From: an uncultured bacterium | Lineage (GTDB): Bacteria; Vulcanimicrobiota; Vulcanimicrobiia; Vulcanimicrobiales; Vulcanimicrobiaceae | DNA: 53,830 nt | NCBI GenBank assembly: GCA_903829325.1 | Contig: CAIKPM010000020.1 | Span: 1 to 53,830 of the forward strand | Reading direction: 5' to 3' | In this document: positions 1 through 7,717 of the stretch, one piece after another | Layout of the letters: each line of letters starts with the position of its first letter | Position numbering within the stretch: the stretch's first letter is position 1 | Translations under genes and position numbers: made by a program | Notes under the pieces: model-generated | Told to the model about the DNA's origin: nothing | The model's database searches: none | The model's input: the letters and a program-made list of their open reading frames with translations, nothing else

Positions 1-45
1 AGTTATCGTGCCAAGACTGCCGTCACCGCCAAGAAAGCAAGCTAG
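1..45 (+). CDS. C-terminal end of a gene entering from the left
   Basis: The first 15 codons are open in frame 1 and end in TAG at 43-45. They encode a Lys/Ala-rich tail (SYRAKTAVTAKKAS). A strong hairpin begins right at the stop codon, as expected for a gene end. Too little is visible to name the protein; basic Lys/Ala-rich tails occur in DNA-binding and ribosomal proteins. The reading is an inference from the short open frame plus the hairpin. Confidence 0.4.
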   Translation, partial: SYRAKTAVTAKKAS

Positions 46-84
46 CGTCCGCCGCCCTCGCCTTCGGCACCGGGCGGCGGGCGC
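45..84 (+). terminator. GC-rich hairpin after the partial gene
   Basis: Bases 45-57 pair with 72-84 in a 13-bp stem with a single G-U pair, and the loop itself contains a small gcc-ttc-ggc stem. There is no T-run after it, so it is either a terminator of the hairpin-only kind or an mRNA 3'-end stabiliser. Confidence 0.5.
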
Positions 85-102
85 CAACGCGATGCGTAAT
101 TC

Positions 103-137
103 TAGTTGTCGTTAGCGATAAATGTAGTTGTCGTTAG
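103..137. repeat. 13-bp direct repeat, two copies
   Basis: tagttgtcgttag occurs at 103-115 and again at 125-137, a period of 22 bases. The second copy contains the stop codon of the small minus-strand gene ending at 134. Function unknown. Confidence 0.6.
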
Positions 138-430
138 ACAGTCGGCTGTGACTGCGCTGCCTTCGCGAATATCAGGCCGACTGCCACTGCTTGTGGATCT
201 GCGCCAGGCAGCAGATGCTGAGTAAGGGTGTTGCGCAGTTGCTTGGCGCTCTCTGCTTGTGCTGGGTTAGAAATGGCTGTGATAAGCGCCGCTTGCCCAG
301 CGCCATCGAAAGATTGAATCGTATCCAGAGCAAGCTTTTGGCCTACCTGTGGATCGTTCGGAGTTTGAACAAACTTCTGTAGATCGGGGAGTATATAGGA
401 GTGATTTGCTCCCTGAATAGCCTGTGGCAT
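134..430 (-). CDS. Small hypothetical protein (98 aa)
   Basis: No family recognised. The chosen start is the ATG at 430, preceded by GGAG seven bases upstream; the longer open frame to 463 has no such site. The protein is Ala/Gln-rich and looks mostly helical, with no signal peptide or membrane segment and no Cys. It begins MPQAIQGANHSYILPDL and ends AAQSQPTV. It points the same way as the exported protein gene at 521-922, about 90 bases upstream. A real gene is supported by the ribosome-binding site and sensible amino-acid composition, not by homology. Confidence 0.55.
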   Translation of the reverse strand: MPQAIQGANHSYILPDLQKFVQTPNDPQVGQKLALDTIQSFDGAGQAALITAISNPAQAESAKQLRNTLTQHLLPGADPQAVAVGLIFAKAAQSQPTV

Positions 431-520
431 ACGGAAACTCCAAAGGCACCCTGAGTGGCACATAAAGTGCGAAGTGCTACATTACTACTGTCACAAAAGT
501 GTCCCTCGGAAAGGGTGAAT

Positions 521-922
521 TTAGCGGACGGAGATGGTCACCGCGCGCGAGTCGGTTTGTCCGTCGACGTTACGGGCGATGACTTGCACCGGCCATGCTC
601 GTTTCAGGAAAAAAGGCAGAGACGGGACGCGGTAGACGAGGCGGAAGCGGCCAACCCCCACCCGCTCCAATGGCATCCCAAAGCCGTAGATTCGTGCTTC
701 GACACTGGCCGTATTGGAGGTGGCATACACCGAAGCGTGCACCACCTGACCGCTGTCGACCGCGCGATCTGGTAAGACGATCTGCAAAATGGCTGGCGCA
801 GCATGGGGTGCACGCAGGAAGGTATCCTGTTCAGCCGCTATTGCTGGGCTGAGCAGGGCCGCTAGCATCAGCCCAAGGCCTAGCACGAACCGCTGCTTCA
901 AGAAAAATATTCCGCGAATCAT
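521..922 (-). CDS. Exported Ig-like domain protein, function unknown (133 aa)
   Basis: The protein opens with a typical Sec signal peptide: the basic start MIRGIFFLKQR, a hydrophobic stretch, then PAIAAEQ with cleavage likely after the final Ala. The rest is a single beta-rich domain ending VIARNVDGQTDSRAVTISVR, which has the alternating pattern of a bacterial Ig-like or FixH/YtkA-like fold. No cysteines or metal motifs are obvious. The start was set at 922 because it places the signal peptide at the N-terminus; the frame remains open to 1012. It is divergent from the cytochrome c gene, with about 190 bases between them. Fold assignment is an impression from residue pattern only. Confidence 0.55.
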   Translation of the reverse strand: MIRGIFFLKQRFVLGLGLMLAALLSPAIAAEQDTFLRAPHAAPAILQIVLPDRAVDSGQVVHASVYATSNTASVEARIYGFGMPLERVGVGRFRLVYRVPSLPFFLKRAWPVQVIARNVDGQTDSRAVTISVR

Positions 923-1111
923 CTCCGCTTCTATTCGCTCACGTGCTCGCAAGCCCCCGGTGGCCGCAAGCCCATGGCGGATTTGCGATGCACCGAGGCC
1001 GAGCGCTATCATTCACGACTAATTCACACCTGTTTGTGATAATGCATTCTGCTCGTGCGATCCCCATCAATGGGAAGCATCTTTTGTTGATATCTGAGAA
1101 GGAAAACCGCT

Positions 1112-1441
1112 TTGTCGCTCAAGACCTCATTTATTGGGTTGCTCGCGTTGGCCTATTGTACGCTTCAGCCTGTATTGTGTTTCGCCGCAGAGAAGGACAC
1201 CGCTGGTCAAGCCATTGCTGCGGGGAAGACTGTTTTCGAGGATAATTGCTCTTCGTGTCACGGTGCTCATGGTACCGAAGGCGGCGCTGGACCCTCGTTG
1301 AAAAATCTCAAAGCACGGCGTTCTGGTGCTGCTATCGCAGCGTGGATCAAGAACCCGGCTCCGCCGATGCCGAAAATGTATCCATCAGCAATCGGTGATA
1401 CGGATATTAAGCATCTCGTCATCTATTTGCAGTCGTTGTAA
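1112..1441 (+). CDS. Secreted class I c-type cytochrome (109 aa)
   Basis: Small periplasmic monohaem electron carrier. A signal peptide covers about residues 1-26 (cleavage near CFAAE). The haem motif CSSCH is at 46-50, followed by a glycine-rich GAHGTEGGAGPSL segment. A Met-rich NPAPPMPKMYP stretch near 81-91 supplies the axial Met, and the C-terminal helix is DIKHLVIYLQSL. This is the standard order of class I cytochromes c. The start is TTG at 1112, set by AGAAGGA about ten bases upstream. The Cyc2-like gene begins three bases after the stop, so the two are surely co-transcribed. By analogy with Cyc1/Cyc2 pairs, this protein could accept electrons from the outer-membrane partner; that role is inferred. 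Confidence 0.88.
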   Translation: MSLKTSFIGLLALAYCTLQPVLCFAAEKDTAGQAIAAGKTVFEDNCSSCHGAHGTEGGAGPSLKNLKARRSGAAIAAWIKNPAPPMPKMYPSAIGDTDIKHLVIYLQSL

Positions 1442-1444
1442 CGC

Positions 1445-2635
1445 ATGATGAGAAAACTTACGAATTTTGCTGCGCATCTGATTGCCACGCTTCCATTTCT
1501 GCTTGTCACGATGCGTCCAGCACAGGCCATGCCTACATTCGCGCAGGCACTTGGTGTTTCGTGTGAGATGTGTCATACAATTGTTCCGCAGCTTAATGCG
1601 TATGGACGTTATGTCCAGCGTACCGCGTATAGCGTGCTGAGTCAGCGGAAGCTTTCGCGTGAAGCGCCGCTTTGGATTGGCGAAGGCGGCGCATATAATT
1701 CTTCCAATACCCCCGACGGAGGAGTCCCCAAAACGTCGTTTGGGAATCTTGAAGTGCATGCGGTTGGTTATCTCAACAAGAATGAAACATATCATCTTCA
1801 GCAATGGATAACGCAACAGGATCAACCCGGCGGGCTTGATACGGCCTGGGTTGCTCAAAATAATATGCTCAATAATCGCGGGCATCTTTTCGTCGGAAAA
1901 ATTGAAAATCTAGTGCCATCAATTTATACTCAAGGGTTTGATATTGATGGGGCTTCTGCCTCAGCAACGCTGGTCGGCGAACACGATTGGGGTGCGACGA
2001 ATGATAATCGCTGGGGTTCGAAATACGCGTATGTCACCCAACGACTTGATCTTGAAATCGGCTACTTCTTAAGCGGCGAAGATCTCAACGGTGCGACTGA
2101 CTTCGGTCCGAACGAGCGCAGTATCCAGTGGAAAATGGCGTTAGCACGTCCTGATCAGCCTATTGAGGGTGGTTTTTTTGGTAGCTTCGGCTCCATCCCC
2201 GTTTCAACAGGACTTGATCGTTATCGGTCTTTAGCCATGTACGTGCAGGCTGACCCAAGTGCCCATGGTCGTCCGGGGGTATTGGCCGTGTACCAATTTG
2301 CAGGTGATTCTGCGCCTGGTCAAGATCCGCTGACCCAAGTGCCGCTTGGGCCCACAACGAGCCGCGGTGGAAGTTTGGAAATATTTGAGAATCTTTTTTC
2401 CAACAATGCGGTGATTAGCGTGCGGCATGATTTTAATGTTGCGGTTAATTCAACTGTGAACAACGATTCGGTGGTGAACTTAGCGTTCAATGTCCCACAT
2501 GCACCGTATATGCATGCGTACATCGAATCAGCGTTGGGTGCGCTCTCGACTACACCCGCGATGCAACCAACGTGGAAAGCAGGCATCTTATGGGCGGTCC
2601 CTGTCCAGCTCCACCATGCTAGCCCCCATTCCTAG
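1445..2635 (+). CDS. Cyc2-like monohaem cytochrome-porin candidate (396 aa)
   Basis: A signal peptide ends at AQA (28), then the mature protein begins MPTFAQALGVSCEMCH with a single haem motif CEMCH at 40-44, followed by VPQLNAYGR. About 330 residues rich in Gly, Asn, Ser and aromatics with alternating hydrophobicity follow, as in outer-membrane beta-barrels. Length and layout match the Cyc2 family of fused cytochrome-porins, known for Fe(II) oxidation in Acidithiobacillus and Zetaproteobacteria. The start (ATG ATG) is three bases after the cytochrome c stop. The paralogue at 33850 has its CxxCH at the same residue numbers and shares a VRH-D/E-F/L-N motif. Unlike that paralogue it ends in a His/Ser tail rather than an aromatic residue. 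Family membership is inferred from pattern; substrate unknown. Confidence 0.65.
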   Translation: MMRKLTNFAAHLIATLPFLLVTMRPAQAMPTFAQALGVSCEMCHTIVPQLNAYGRYVQRTAYSVLSQRKLSREAPLWIGEGGAYNSSNTPDGGVPKTSFGNLEVHAVGYLNKNETYHLQQWITQQDQPGGLDTAWVAQNNMLNNRGHLFVGKIENLVPSIYTQGFDIDGASASATLVGEHDWGATNDNRWGSKYAYVTQRLDLEIGYFLSGEDLNGATDFGPNERSIQWKMALARPDQPIEGGFFGSFGSIPVSTGLDRYRSLAMYVQADPSAHGRPGVLAVYQFAGDSAPGQDPLTQVPLGPTTSRGGSLEIFENLFSNNAVISVRHDFNVAVNSTVNNDSVVNLAFNVPHAPYMHAYIESALGALSTTPAMQPTWKAGILWAVPVQLHHASPHS

Positions 2636-2670
2636 GGGGCGGGGCCGTGACACCCGACCTTCACGGCCCC
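2622..2670 (+). terminator. Two tandem hairpins after the cytochrome-porin gene
   Basis: Bases 2622-2627 pair with 2635-2640 (GCCCCC/GGGGGC), spanning the stop codon. Bases 2641-2650 pair perfectly with 2661-2670 (GGGGCCGTGA/TCACGGCCCC) around a 10-base loop. There is no T-run. Most likely a transcription end or mRNA-stabilising structure for the cytochrome operon. Confidence 0.55.
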
Positions 2671-2745
2671 CTGTCGCTGCACTATATTGCGTTTAGGAGC
2701 AGATGGGGTATGGTGAACTAGTTCGTTATCTCGTTCATCGGATGG

Positions 2746-3141
2746 GTGTATGTATCAAGAGATTGGTGCTTCCGATGCGAAGGCGCAGATGCTGTTTTGA
2801 CTGCCATGGAGTCTGCAGAGTGTGTGCCAGTTTTATGGTTGTCAGAAGTGAGCAATGCATTATTGGTTGCTGAACGCCGAGGTGTCGTGCCTGCTAGTAG
2901 AAACCTTGGGCTCATTGAACAGATTGCGAAATTACGTATTATTCCTGATGCGGAAAAACCGATTGCACGCTGGCTCTTTGTCCTTGCGTATGCGCGGGAG
3001 TATGGCTTGTCAGTGTACGATGCAACGTATCTCGATCTTGCCCTCAGGACAGAAAGTCAATTGGCGACTTTCGATCACAAATTAGCGCAAGCCGCACAAC
3101 TCGCGGGGGTCGCTATTTTTGATCAGGTTGTACTTCGCTAA
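2746..3141 (+). pseudogene. VapC-like PIN-domain toxin remnant, N-terminus lost
   Basis: From about residue 8 this aligns by eye with VapC PIN-domain ribonucleases: WCF..EGADAVL, then VPVLWLSEVSNALLVAERRG (the acidic Glu of the active site), YDATYLDLALR and ATFDHKL (later acidic residues). Functional PIN proteins begin with a strand ending in a catalytic Asp (of the type VLDASVALAW). Here the upstream in-frame codons read FVISFIGWVYVSRD after a TAG at 2719, so that Asp is missing. Only a GTG at 2746 without a ribosome-binding site is available. No vapB antitoxin gene is visible upstream. The 3' end overlaps convergent aspS by 29 bases. Most likely a decayed toxin gene; a diverged but translated protein is possible. 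Confidence 0.65.
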
Positions 3142-4897
3142 TCGTGATGTGTAGCTCTTTGAGATTTGCGGCTGGGATTGGGGAAGGGGCGTCCATCATG
3201 ACGTCGCGGGCGTTTTGATTTTTGGGGAAGGCGATGACGTCGCGGATGCTGGTTTCTCCGCAAGCGAGCATCACAACCCGATCGATTCCTAAAGCCATGC
3301 CACCGTGCGGCGGAGCACCATAGGTCAGTGCGGTGGTGAAGAAGCCGAAACGATTTTCGATTTCGGTGTCGTCGAGGCCGAGGTGATGGAATATTTTGCG
3401 TTGGAAAGCGGCATCGTGGTTGCGGATCGATCCGCTCCCTAATTCAAAACCGTTGAGCACGAGATCATAGTGTTGGGCACGGAGGCTCAGAGGATCGCTG
3501 TCGAAATGCGCTTCCTGCCCCGGCAGAGGTGCCGTAAAGGGATGATGCGCGAAGGTGATCGCGCCGGTTTCGGGATCGTGCTCGAAGAGCGGAAACCCGA
3601 CGACCCAGCAAAAGGCAAAGCGTGCCGGGTCGCGCAGGCCGAGGCGTTCGCCGATTTCGTTGCGTAGGCGTCCCGCAACATCGCTTGCGGCATTTTTACG
3701 GTCGGCGATGAACAGAATCGCATCGCCATCTTCCGCGCCGGTTACTGCGAGAATGCCCGTCCGTTCTTGCTCGGAGAGAAACTTGGCAATGGGTCCGCGA
3801 ATCTCTGGGCCGATGGTGATGTAGGCCAGACCCTTGGCACCGAATTCCTTCGCGCGTTCTTGCAGAGCGTCGAAATCACGGCGCGAGAGTGATGCAGCGC
3901 CAGGATAACGCAAGGCGATGATCCGCGTAGCTGCACCCTGTGCGGCGACGTCACGGAACGTCGTGAAACTTGAGTCGGCGAAAAGCTCCGCGACATCAAC
4001 CAGCTCGAGTCCAAAGCGCAGGTCGGGTTTATCATTGCCAAAGCGGCGCATTGCTTCTTCGTAGCTCAAGCGCGGTAGTGGGGTGGGAATATCGATGCCT
4101 AACGCGTCGCGCCAAGCCGTAACGACGGCGCCTTCCATTATTTGCATGACGTCTTCTTGTTCGATAAACGACATCTCGACATCAATTTGGGTAAATTCTG
4201 GTTGCCGATCAGCACGCGGATCTTCGTCACGCAGGCAACGGGCGATCTGCATATAGCGACCAATGCCGCCGATCATCAGAATCTGTTTTAGTAATTGCGG
4301 TGATTGGGGCAACGCGTAAAATTCACCCTGATGGATGCGGCTGGGGACTAGATAATCTCTTGCTCCTTCGGGGGTTGATTTAATCAGTAGCGGTGTTTCG
4401 ACTTCAATAAACCCATGCTGATCGAAATAATCGCGCAATACTTTAATAACCCGGTGTCTTGTCCGCAAATTGCGCTGCATGCGTGTGCGGCGCAAGTCGA
4501 GATAGCGGTAGCGCAGGCGTACGGTTTCGTCGATATCATCGTCATTCGCAACCGGGAATGGCGGTGTTGCTGAGCGCGTCAGAACGGTGAGCTGCTCTGC
4601 AGCAATTTCCACTGCGCCGGTCGATAGACGTTCATTTTCGGTGCCTGCTGGTCGGGCTTGAACGCGGCCGACAATCCGCACGACATCCTCGCTGCGCAAA
4701 CTTTCTGCTTGGGCAAATACTTCAACTTGAGTGGGCGCAATCAGAATCTGTGTAATGCCTTCATGATCACGCAGATCCAGAAAAATGATTCCGCCGTGGT
4801 CACGGCGCCGATGCACCCAGCCGGCGAGCGTTACGGTACTCGCAAGCAAGCTGGGAGTCGCGGTCCCACAAGAAATGCGTTGGCTAGCGGAATTCAT
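3113..4897 (-). CDS. aspS: Aspartyl-tRNA synthetase, probably non-discriminating (594 aa)
   Basis: Charges tRNA with aspartate in the cytosol. It has the full bacterial layout: an N-terminal OB-fold anticodon-binding domain (GWVHRRRDHGG near 26-36), class II motif 2 (CLRDEDPRADRQPEFTQID), the bacterial GAD insertion, and motif 3 (GMALGIDRVVML). Length is normal for bacterial-type AspRS (about 590). Position 34 is His within RRRDHGG. In Pseudomonas-type AspRS, His here marks enzymes that also aspartylate tRNA-Asn, whereas discriminating E. coli-type enzymes carry Leu. The enzyme is therefore likely to feed the GatCAB transamidation route to Asn-tRNA. Its ATG overlaps the upstream GT2 stop (ATGA), making it the last gene of the LPS operon. 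Confidence 0.96.
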   Translation of the reverse strand: MNSASQRISCGTATPSLLASTVTLAGWVHRRRDHGGIIFLDLRDHEGITQILIAPTQVEVFAQAESLRSEDVVRIVGRVQARPAGTENERLSTGAVEIAAEQLTVLTRSATPPFPVANDDDIDETVRLRYRYLDLRRTRMQRNLRTRHRVIKVLRDYFDQHGFIEVETPLLIKSTPEGARDYLVPSRIHQGEFYALPQSPQLLKQILMIGGIGRYMQIARCLRDEDPRADRQPEFTQIDVEMSFIEQEDVMQIMEGAVVTAWRDALGIDIPTPLPRLSYEEAMRRFGNDKPDLRFGLELVDVAELFADSSFTTFRDVAAQGAATRIIALRYPGAASLSRRDFDALQERAKEFGAKGLAYITIGPEIRGPIAKFLSEQERTGILAVTGAEDGDAILFIADRKNAASDVAGRLRNEIGERLGLRDPARFAFCWVVGFPLFEHDPETGAITFAHHPFTAPLPGQEAHFDSDPLSLRAQHYDLVLNGFELGSGSIRNHDAAFQRKIFHHLGLDDTEIENRFGFFTTALTYGAPPHGGMALGIDRVVMLACGETSIRDVIAFPKNQNARDVMMDAPSPIPAANLKELHITISEVQPDQK

Positions 4898-5826
4898 TTT
4901 TTCCCCTTTGTACGTTGTTTGTCTTCAGAGCGCGCGCGTTTAATACCGGTGACATAATGAAACTGGTAAATAATGTTCCGCGCAAAAGCATTTTTTTTGC
5001 CGTGCTGCGAGAGATATTTCAGCAAGCCTGGCAAGCGTTGCAGTATCGAATGGACGATGAGCGAGACCGGTGTCATGCCTAGCTTGAGTGCAATCCATTT
5101 TGAGCGATGTTTGCGTGCAAAACGAACGGTCGAACGCCCTGCTAATTCCATTCGTCCTTGTTGCTCTTCGTAGGGAACGGGATGCCAGTGGTAATTGACG
5201 GCTTTGGGTTCGTACAGTAACGAAATCCCCGCTTTTTTGAGCCGGTAGCCGAGTTCTAAATCTTCGTGTCCATAGCCGGTGAAGTTCTCATCAAAACCAC
5301 CAATCTCGACTAATTCTTCGCGGCGCACCGAGGCGTTGCCGGTTAAAAAATACAGCCAATCGACGTTTTTGCGTGAATCGGGATGGAGCCCCCGCCGTGC
5401 CTGAGGTGTATCGCGGAGGTATTCGTATTCGGCCAACGAGCTAACTTGTAATTCTTTACCGACCACCGCGATACGCCGCTCGCCTTTTTCTGCGCAGGCA
5501 TGATGGCGTTCCAAATGGCGGTAGAGCAGATCTTCTGAAGCCAAAATGTCAGCGTCGGTAAAGAGAACGATGACACCCTTAGCCGCGGCAATCCCTGCGT
5601 TACGTGCTCCTGCGCGACCAGTGTAGGGCCCAGGTAGGTGCTGCACATTGGGAAAAGCGCGGGAGATGTCAGCGAGATATTCTGCGGTCGCGTCGGTCGA
5701 TAGCGAATCGGCAACCAGGATTTCATAGCGATGCAACTCTAGTGCGCTGGCCAATAATGACGGAATCACGTATTCGAGGGTCGCGAGGCGATTGAAGGTC
5801 GGAATAACCACGGAAAGATCGGTCAT
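4894..5826 (-). CDS. Family 2 glycosyltransferase (310 aa)
   Basis: A GT-A fold transferase that uses a nucleotide sugar. It begins LSVVIPTFNRLATLEYVIPS, carries the metal-binding TDAD motif (about 92-95), and has GNASVRREELVEIGGFDE and GHEDLELGYRLKKAG, the galactosyltransferase-like acceptor-side signature of GT2. A basic C-terminal tail (KRARSEDKQRTKGKK) may help membrane association; no transmembrane helix is obvious. It shares four bases with aspS downstream and four with the GT9 gene upstream, so it is embedded in the LPS glycosylation operon. Likely adds a core or O-chain sugar; the donor and acceptor cannot be read from the sequence. Confidence 0.88.
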   Translation of the reverse strand: MTDLSVVIPTFNRLATLEYVIPSLLASALELHRYEILVADSLSTDATAEYLADISRAFPNVQHLPGPYTGRAGARNAGIAAAKGVIVLFTDADILASEDLLYRHLERHHACAEKGERRIAVVGKELQVSSLAEYEYLRDTPQARRGLHPDSRKNVDWLYFLTGNASVRREELVEIGGFDENFTGYGHEDLELGYRLKKAGISLLYEPKAVNYHWHPVPYEEQQGRMELAGRSTVRFARKHRSKWIALKLGMTPVSLIVHSILQRLPGLLKYLSQHGKKNAFARNIIYQFHYVTGIKRARSEDKQRTKGKK

Positions 5827-6800
5827 GTGTTCAGAAGCCTTCCCACTGCTTGGCAGAGCTCCTGGCGACTGGCTGCTAACGAGTCATGGTGTTCGTCTGC
5901 TGGTTTACGGATTGCGGCGGCTGGGACGCGCCAAGGTGCCCACTCTCGGGAGTTCAGTGCAAAATTGCGGTGCTCGAAGAGCACGACGGTTGGCCGCTGC
6001 ATCGCACTGGCAACATGCGTTGCGCCGGTATCAACCGTGACCACGCAAGCCGCGCGTTCGAAGCTCGCTGCCCAGGCACCGAAGCTGAGATCGCCGAGCA
6101 CGACGTCGGCACATGCGCCTAGGCGTGCGGCGATTGCGGCGGTTTCGGGGGCGTACGTGACGACGAGCGGCCGTCCAAACCCGCGGAGCTCGGTGCAGAG
6201 GCTGCGGAAGCTTGCTTCGGTGCTGCCTGCTTGGAGCCAGCGCGGTGCCAGATGGATGGTAATGTTGTCGCTTGGCAGATCGGCCACGGTGGCGCGATCC
6301 GCTGGATCCAGTGGCAAGACGAGGTCCGGCAGAAGCTCGGTCGCTCCAGCGGTTTTCGCGAGTTGTAATAATTGCTCGACTTCGTGTTGCACGGGACGAT
6401 TCGGGTCACGCTCAGAGAACACAGGGTCGGCGTCCGAGATCAGACAATCGGTGAGCAGCAGTCGAGCGTAGGCGCGCATCGACCAGCGGCGCACGTAGGT
6501 ATAGCCAATGCGCCGCGCGGCACGCGTCGCGGCAATACAACGCAAATCTGCACTACAAGGGGCAAGCGCAATCCCGAGATCGGCTCCTTGAAAGCGTCGT
6601 CCGATGGCGCTTGGGGCTTCCTCGGGGGCCGCAATATAGAGTGTATCGATATCGCGATTATGTGCGACGGCTTCGTGGTTATAGCGACTACAAATGAGGC
6701 TGAGTGTCGCTGTAGGAAAGGTGCGTCGCAAGGTACGGATGGCGGGAGTCGAGAGGATCAGATCTCCTAAGCGATCCAGGCGAGAGAGGACGATATTCAC
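5823..6800 (-). CDS. Family 9 glycosyltransferase, heptosyltransferase-like (325 aa)
   Basis: Opens MNIVLSRLDRLGDLILSTPA, the GT9 start in which the Asp-Arg-x-Gly-Asp loop lies near the active site. It continues with the GT-B two-domain layout and the C-terminal signature VTVDTGATHVASAMQRPTV. In WaaC/WaaF-type enzymes this signature contacts the ADP-heptose nucleotide. The presence of all ADP-heptose synthesis genes in the same operon supports heptose as the donor. It overlaps its neighbours by four bases on each side. Which LPS-core position it modifies is unknown. It is clearly different in sequence from the other two GT9 proteins of the operon. Confidence 0.87.
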   Translation of the reverse strand: MNIVLSRLDRLGDLILSTPAIRTLRRTFPTATLSLICSRYNHEAVAHNRDIDTLYIAAPEEAPSAIGRRFQGADLGIALAPCSADLRCIAATRAARRIGYTYVRRWSMRAYARLLLTDCLISDADPVFSERDPNRPVQHEVEQLLQLAKTAGATELLPDLVLPLDPADRATVADLPSDNITIHLAPRWLQAGSTEASFRSLCTELRGFGRPLVVTYAPETAAIAARLGACADVVLGDLSFGAWAASFERAACVVTVDTGATHVASAMQRPTVVLFEHRNFALNSREWAPWRVPAAAIRKPADEHHDSLAASRQELCQAVGRLLNT

Positions 6801-7717
6801 GTTGCCTGGTGTTGGGCTGCCGCTCGAGAGAACTCTTCATGGTACGCTTGTTGCGCGAGCTGGCGGGCTTGCCGTAATTCTCGTGGGGTTAGGACGTGCT
6901 CGGGTGGCAGTGCGCTCAGTGACGTCGCATCGGGCTGGAAACGCTGTAAGGGGCGGGCCAGCGCACGCAAACTGCGTTGGAGTGGATCTTGCCCAATGGC
7001 GAGCCACACGCGCCAGTGTGGGTGTAAAGTCAGTAATTCGAACGCCGTGCGCGCTTGCGCGCGGGCTTGAGCGAACATGCTCGGGAGGTCGGCAACCTTT
7101 GGCGGAGCCTTGTAGTGAAAAGCGACAGCGTCGCGATTGAAATACCCGCGGACGCCAGCAAAGCGTAAACGCAAGCCTAACTCAATATCTTCCCAGCCAT
7201 ATTCGCGGAACGCTTCGTGGAAATGGCCGACTTCGTCAAGCGTGGCACGGGGTACGGAAACGTTGCTGGTCCAAAAAAAATTCGCGCTGTAATCTTTCCA
7301 CGAATAAATCGGCGGAGGCAGATGTTCAAAGCTGGGCGTCATGATGACTGCGCCGCGCACAATGCTGTGCGGATGACGCTCGCCGGTGCGCAGATGTTCG
7401 GCAACAAAATTGGGCATCGGTAAAACGTCGTCGTCAATAAATGCGATGCGCTTCCCACGCGATTGGGCAATCCCGGCATTGCGACCGCAGGCAAGCCCGC
7501 GATTCGCTTGGTGAATCACGGTAAACGGTACGGTGGCTTGCGCTTGTGCCGCAGCGATGACTGCTTCGGTATGATCTGAAGAGCCATCATTGACGAGCAC
7601 AACTTCATAATCGTGGGTGGTTTGTTCGAAGCAGCCTTGCAACACGCGCCCGAGCAGGTGGGCACGGTTGAAGGTGCAGAGTTGAATCGTGAGCGCAGGC
7701 GTGGACATGTCGCTCAC
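6797..7717 (-). CDS. Family 2 glycosyltransferase (306 aa)
   Basis: The GT-A start LTIQLCTFNRAHLLGRVLQG is followed by VVLVNDGSSDHTE, the metal-binding FIDDDVLP motif, and EYGWEDIELGLRLRFAG. It closely resembles the GT2 gene at 11537 in motif order and wording, so the two are probably paralogues. A basic, Arg/Gln-rich C-terminal region replaces any membrane anchor. Its stop overlaps the downstream GT9 start, and its start overlaps the upstream GT9 stop as ATGA. Likely an LPS-core or surface-glycan sugar transferase; specificity unknown. Confidence 0.87.
   Translation of the reverse strand: MSDMSTPALTIQLCTFNRAHLLGRVLQGCFEQTTHDYEVVLVNDGSSDHTEAVIAAAQAQATVPFTVIHQANRGLACGRNAGIAQSRGKRIAFIDDDVLPMPNFVAEHLRTGERHPHSIVRGAVIMTPSFEHLPPPIYSWKDYSANFFWTSNVSVPRATLDEVGHFHEAFREYGWEDIELGLRLRFAGVRGYFNRDAVAFHYKAPPKVADLPSMFAQARAQARTAFELLTLHPHWRVWLAIGQDPLQRSLRALARPLQRFQPDATSLSALPPEHVLTPRELRQARQLAQQAYHEEFSRAAAQHQAT

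Noticed and set aside
5827-6471. 214-aa open frame opposite the GT9 gene
   Set aside because: Low-complexity Arg/Ser/Ala composition and antisense to a well-supported glycosyltransferase.
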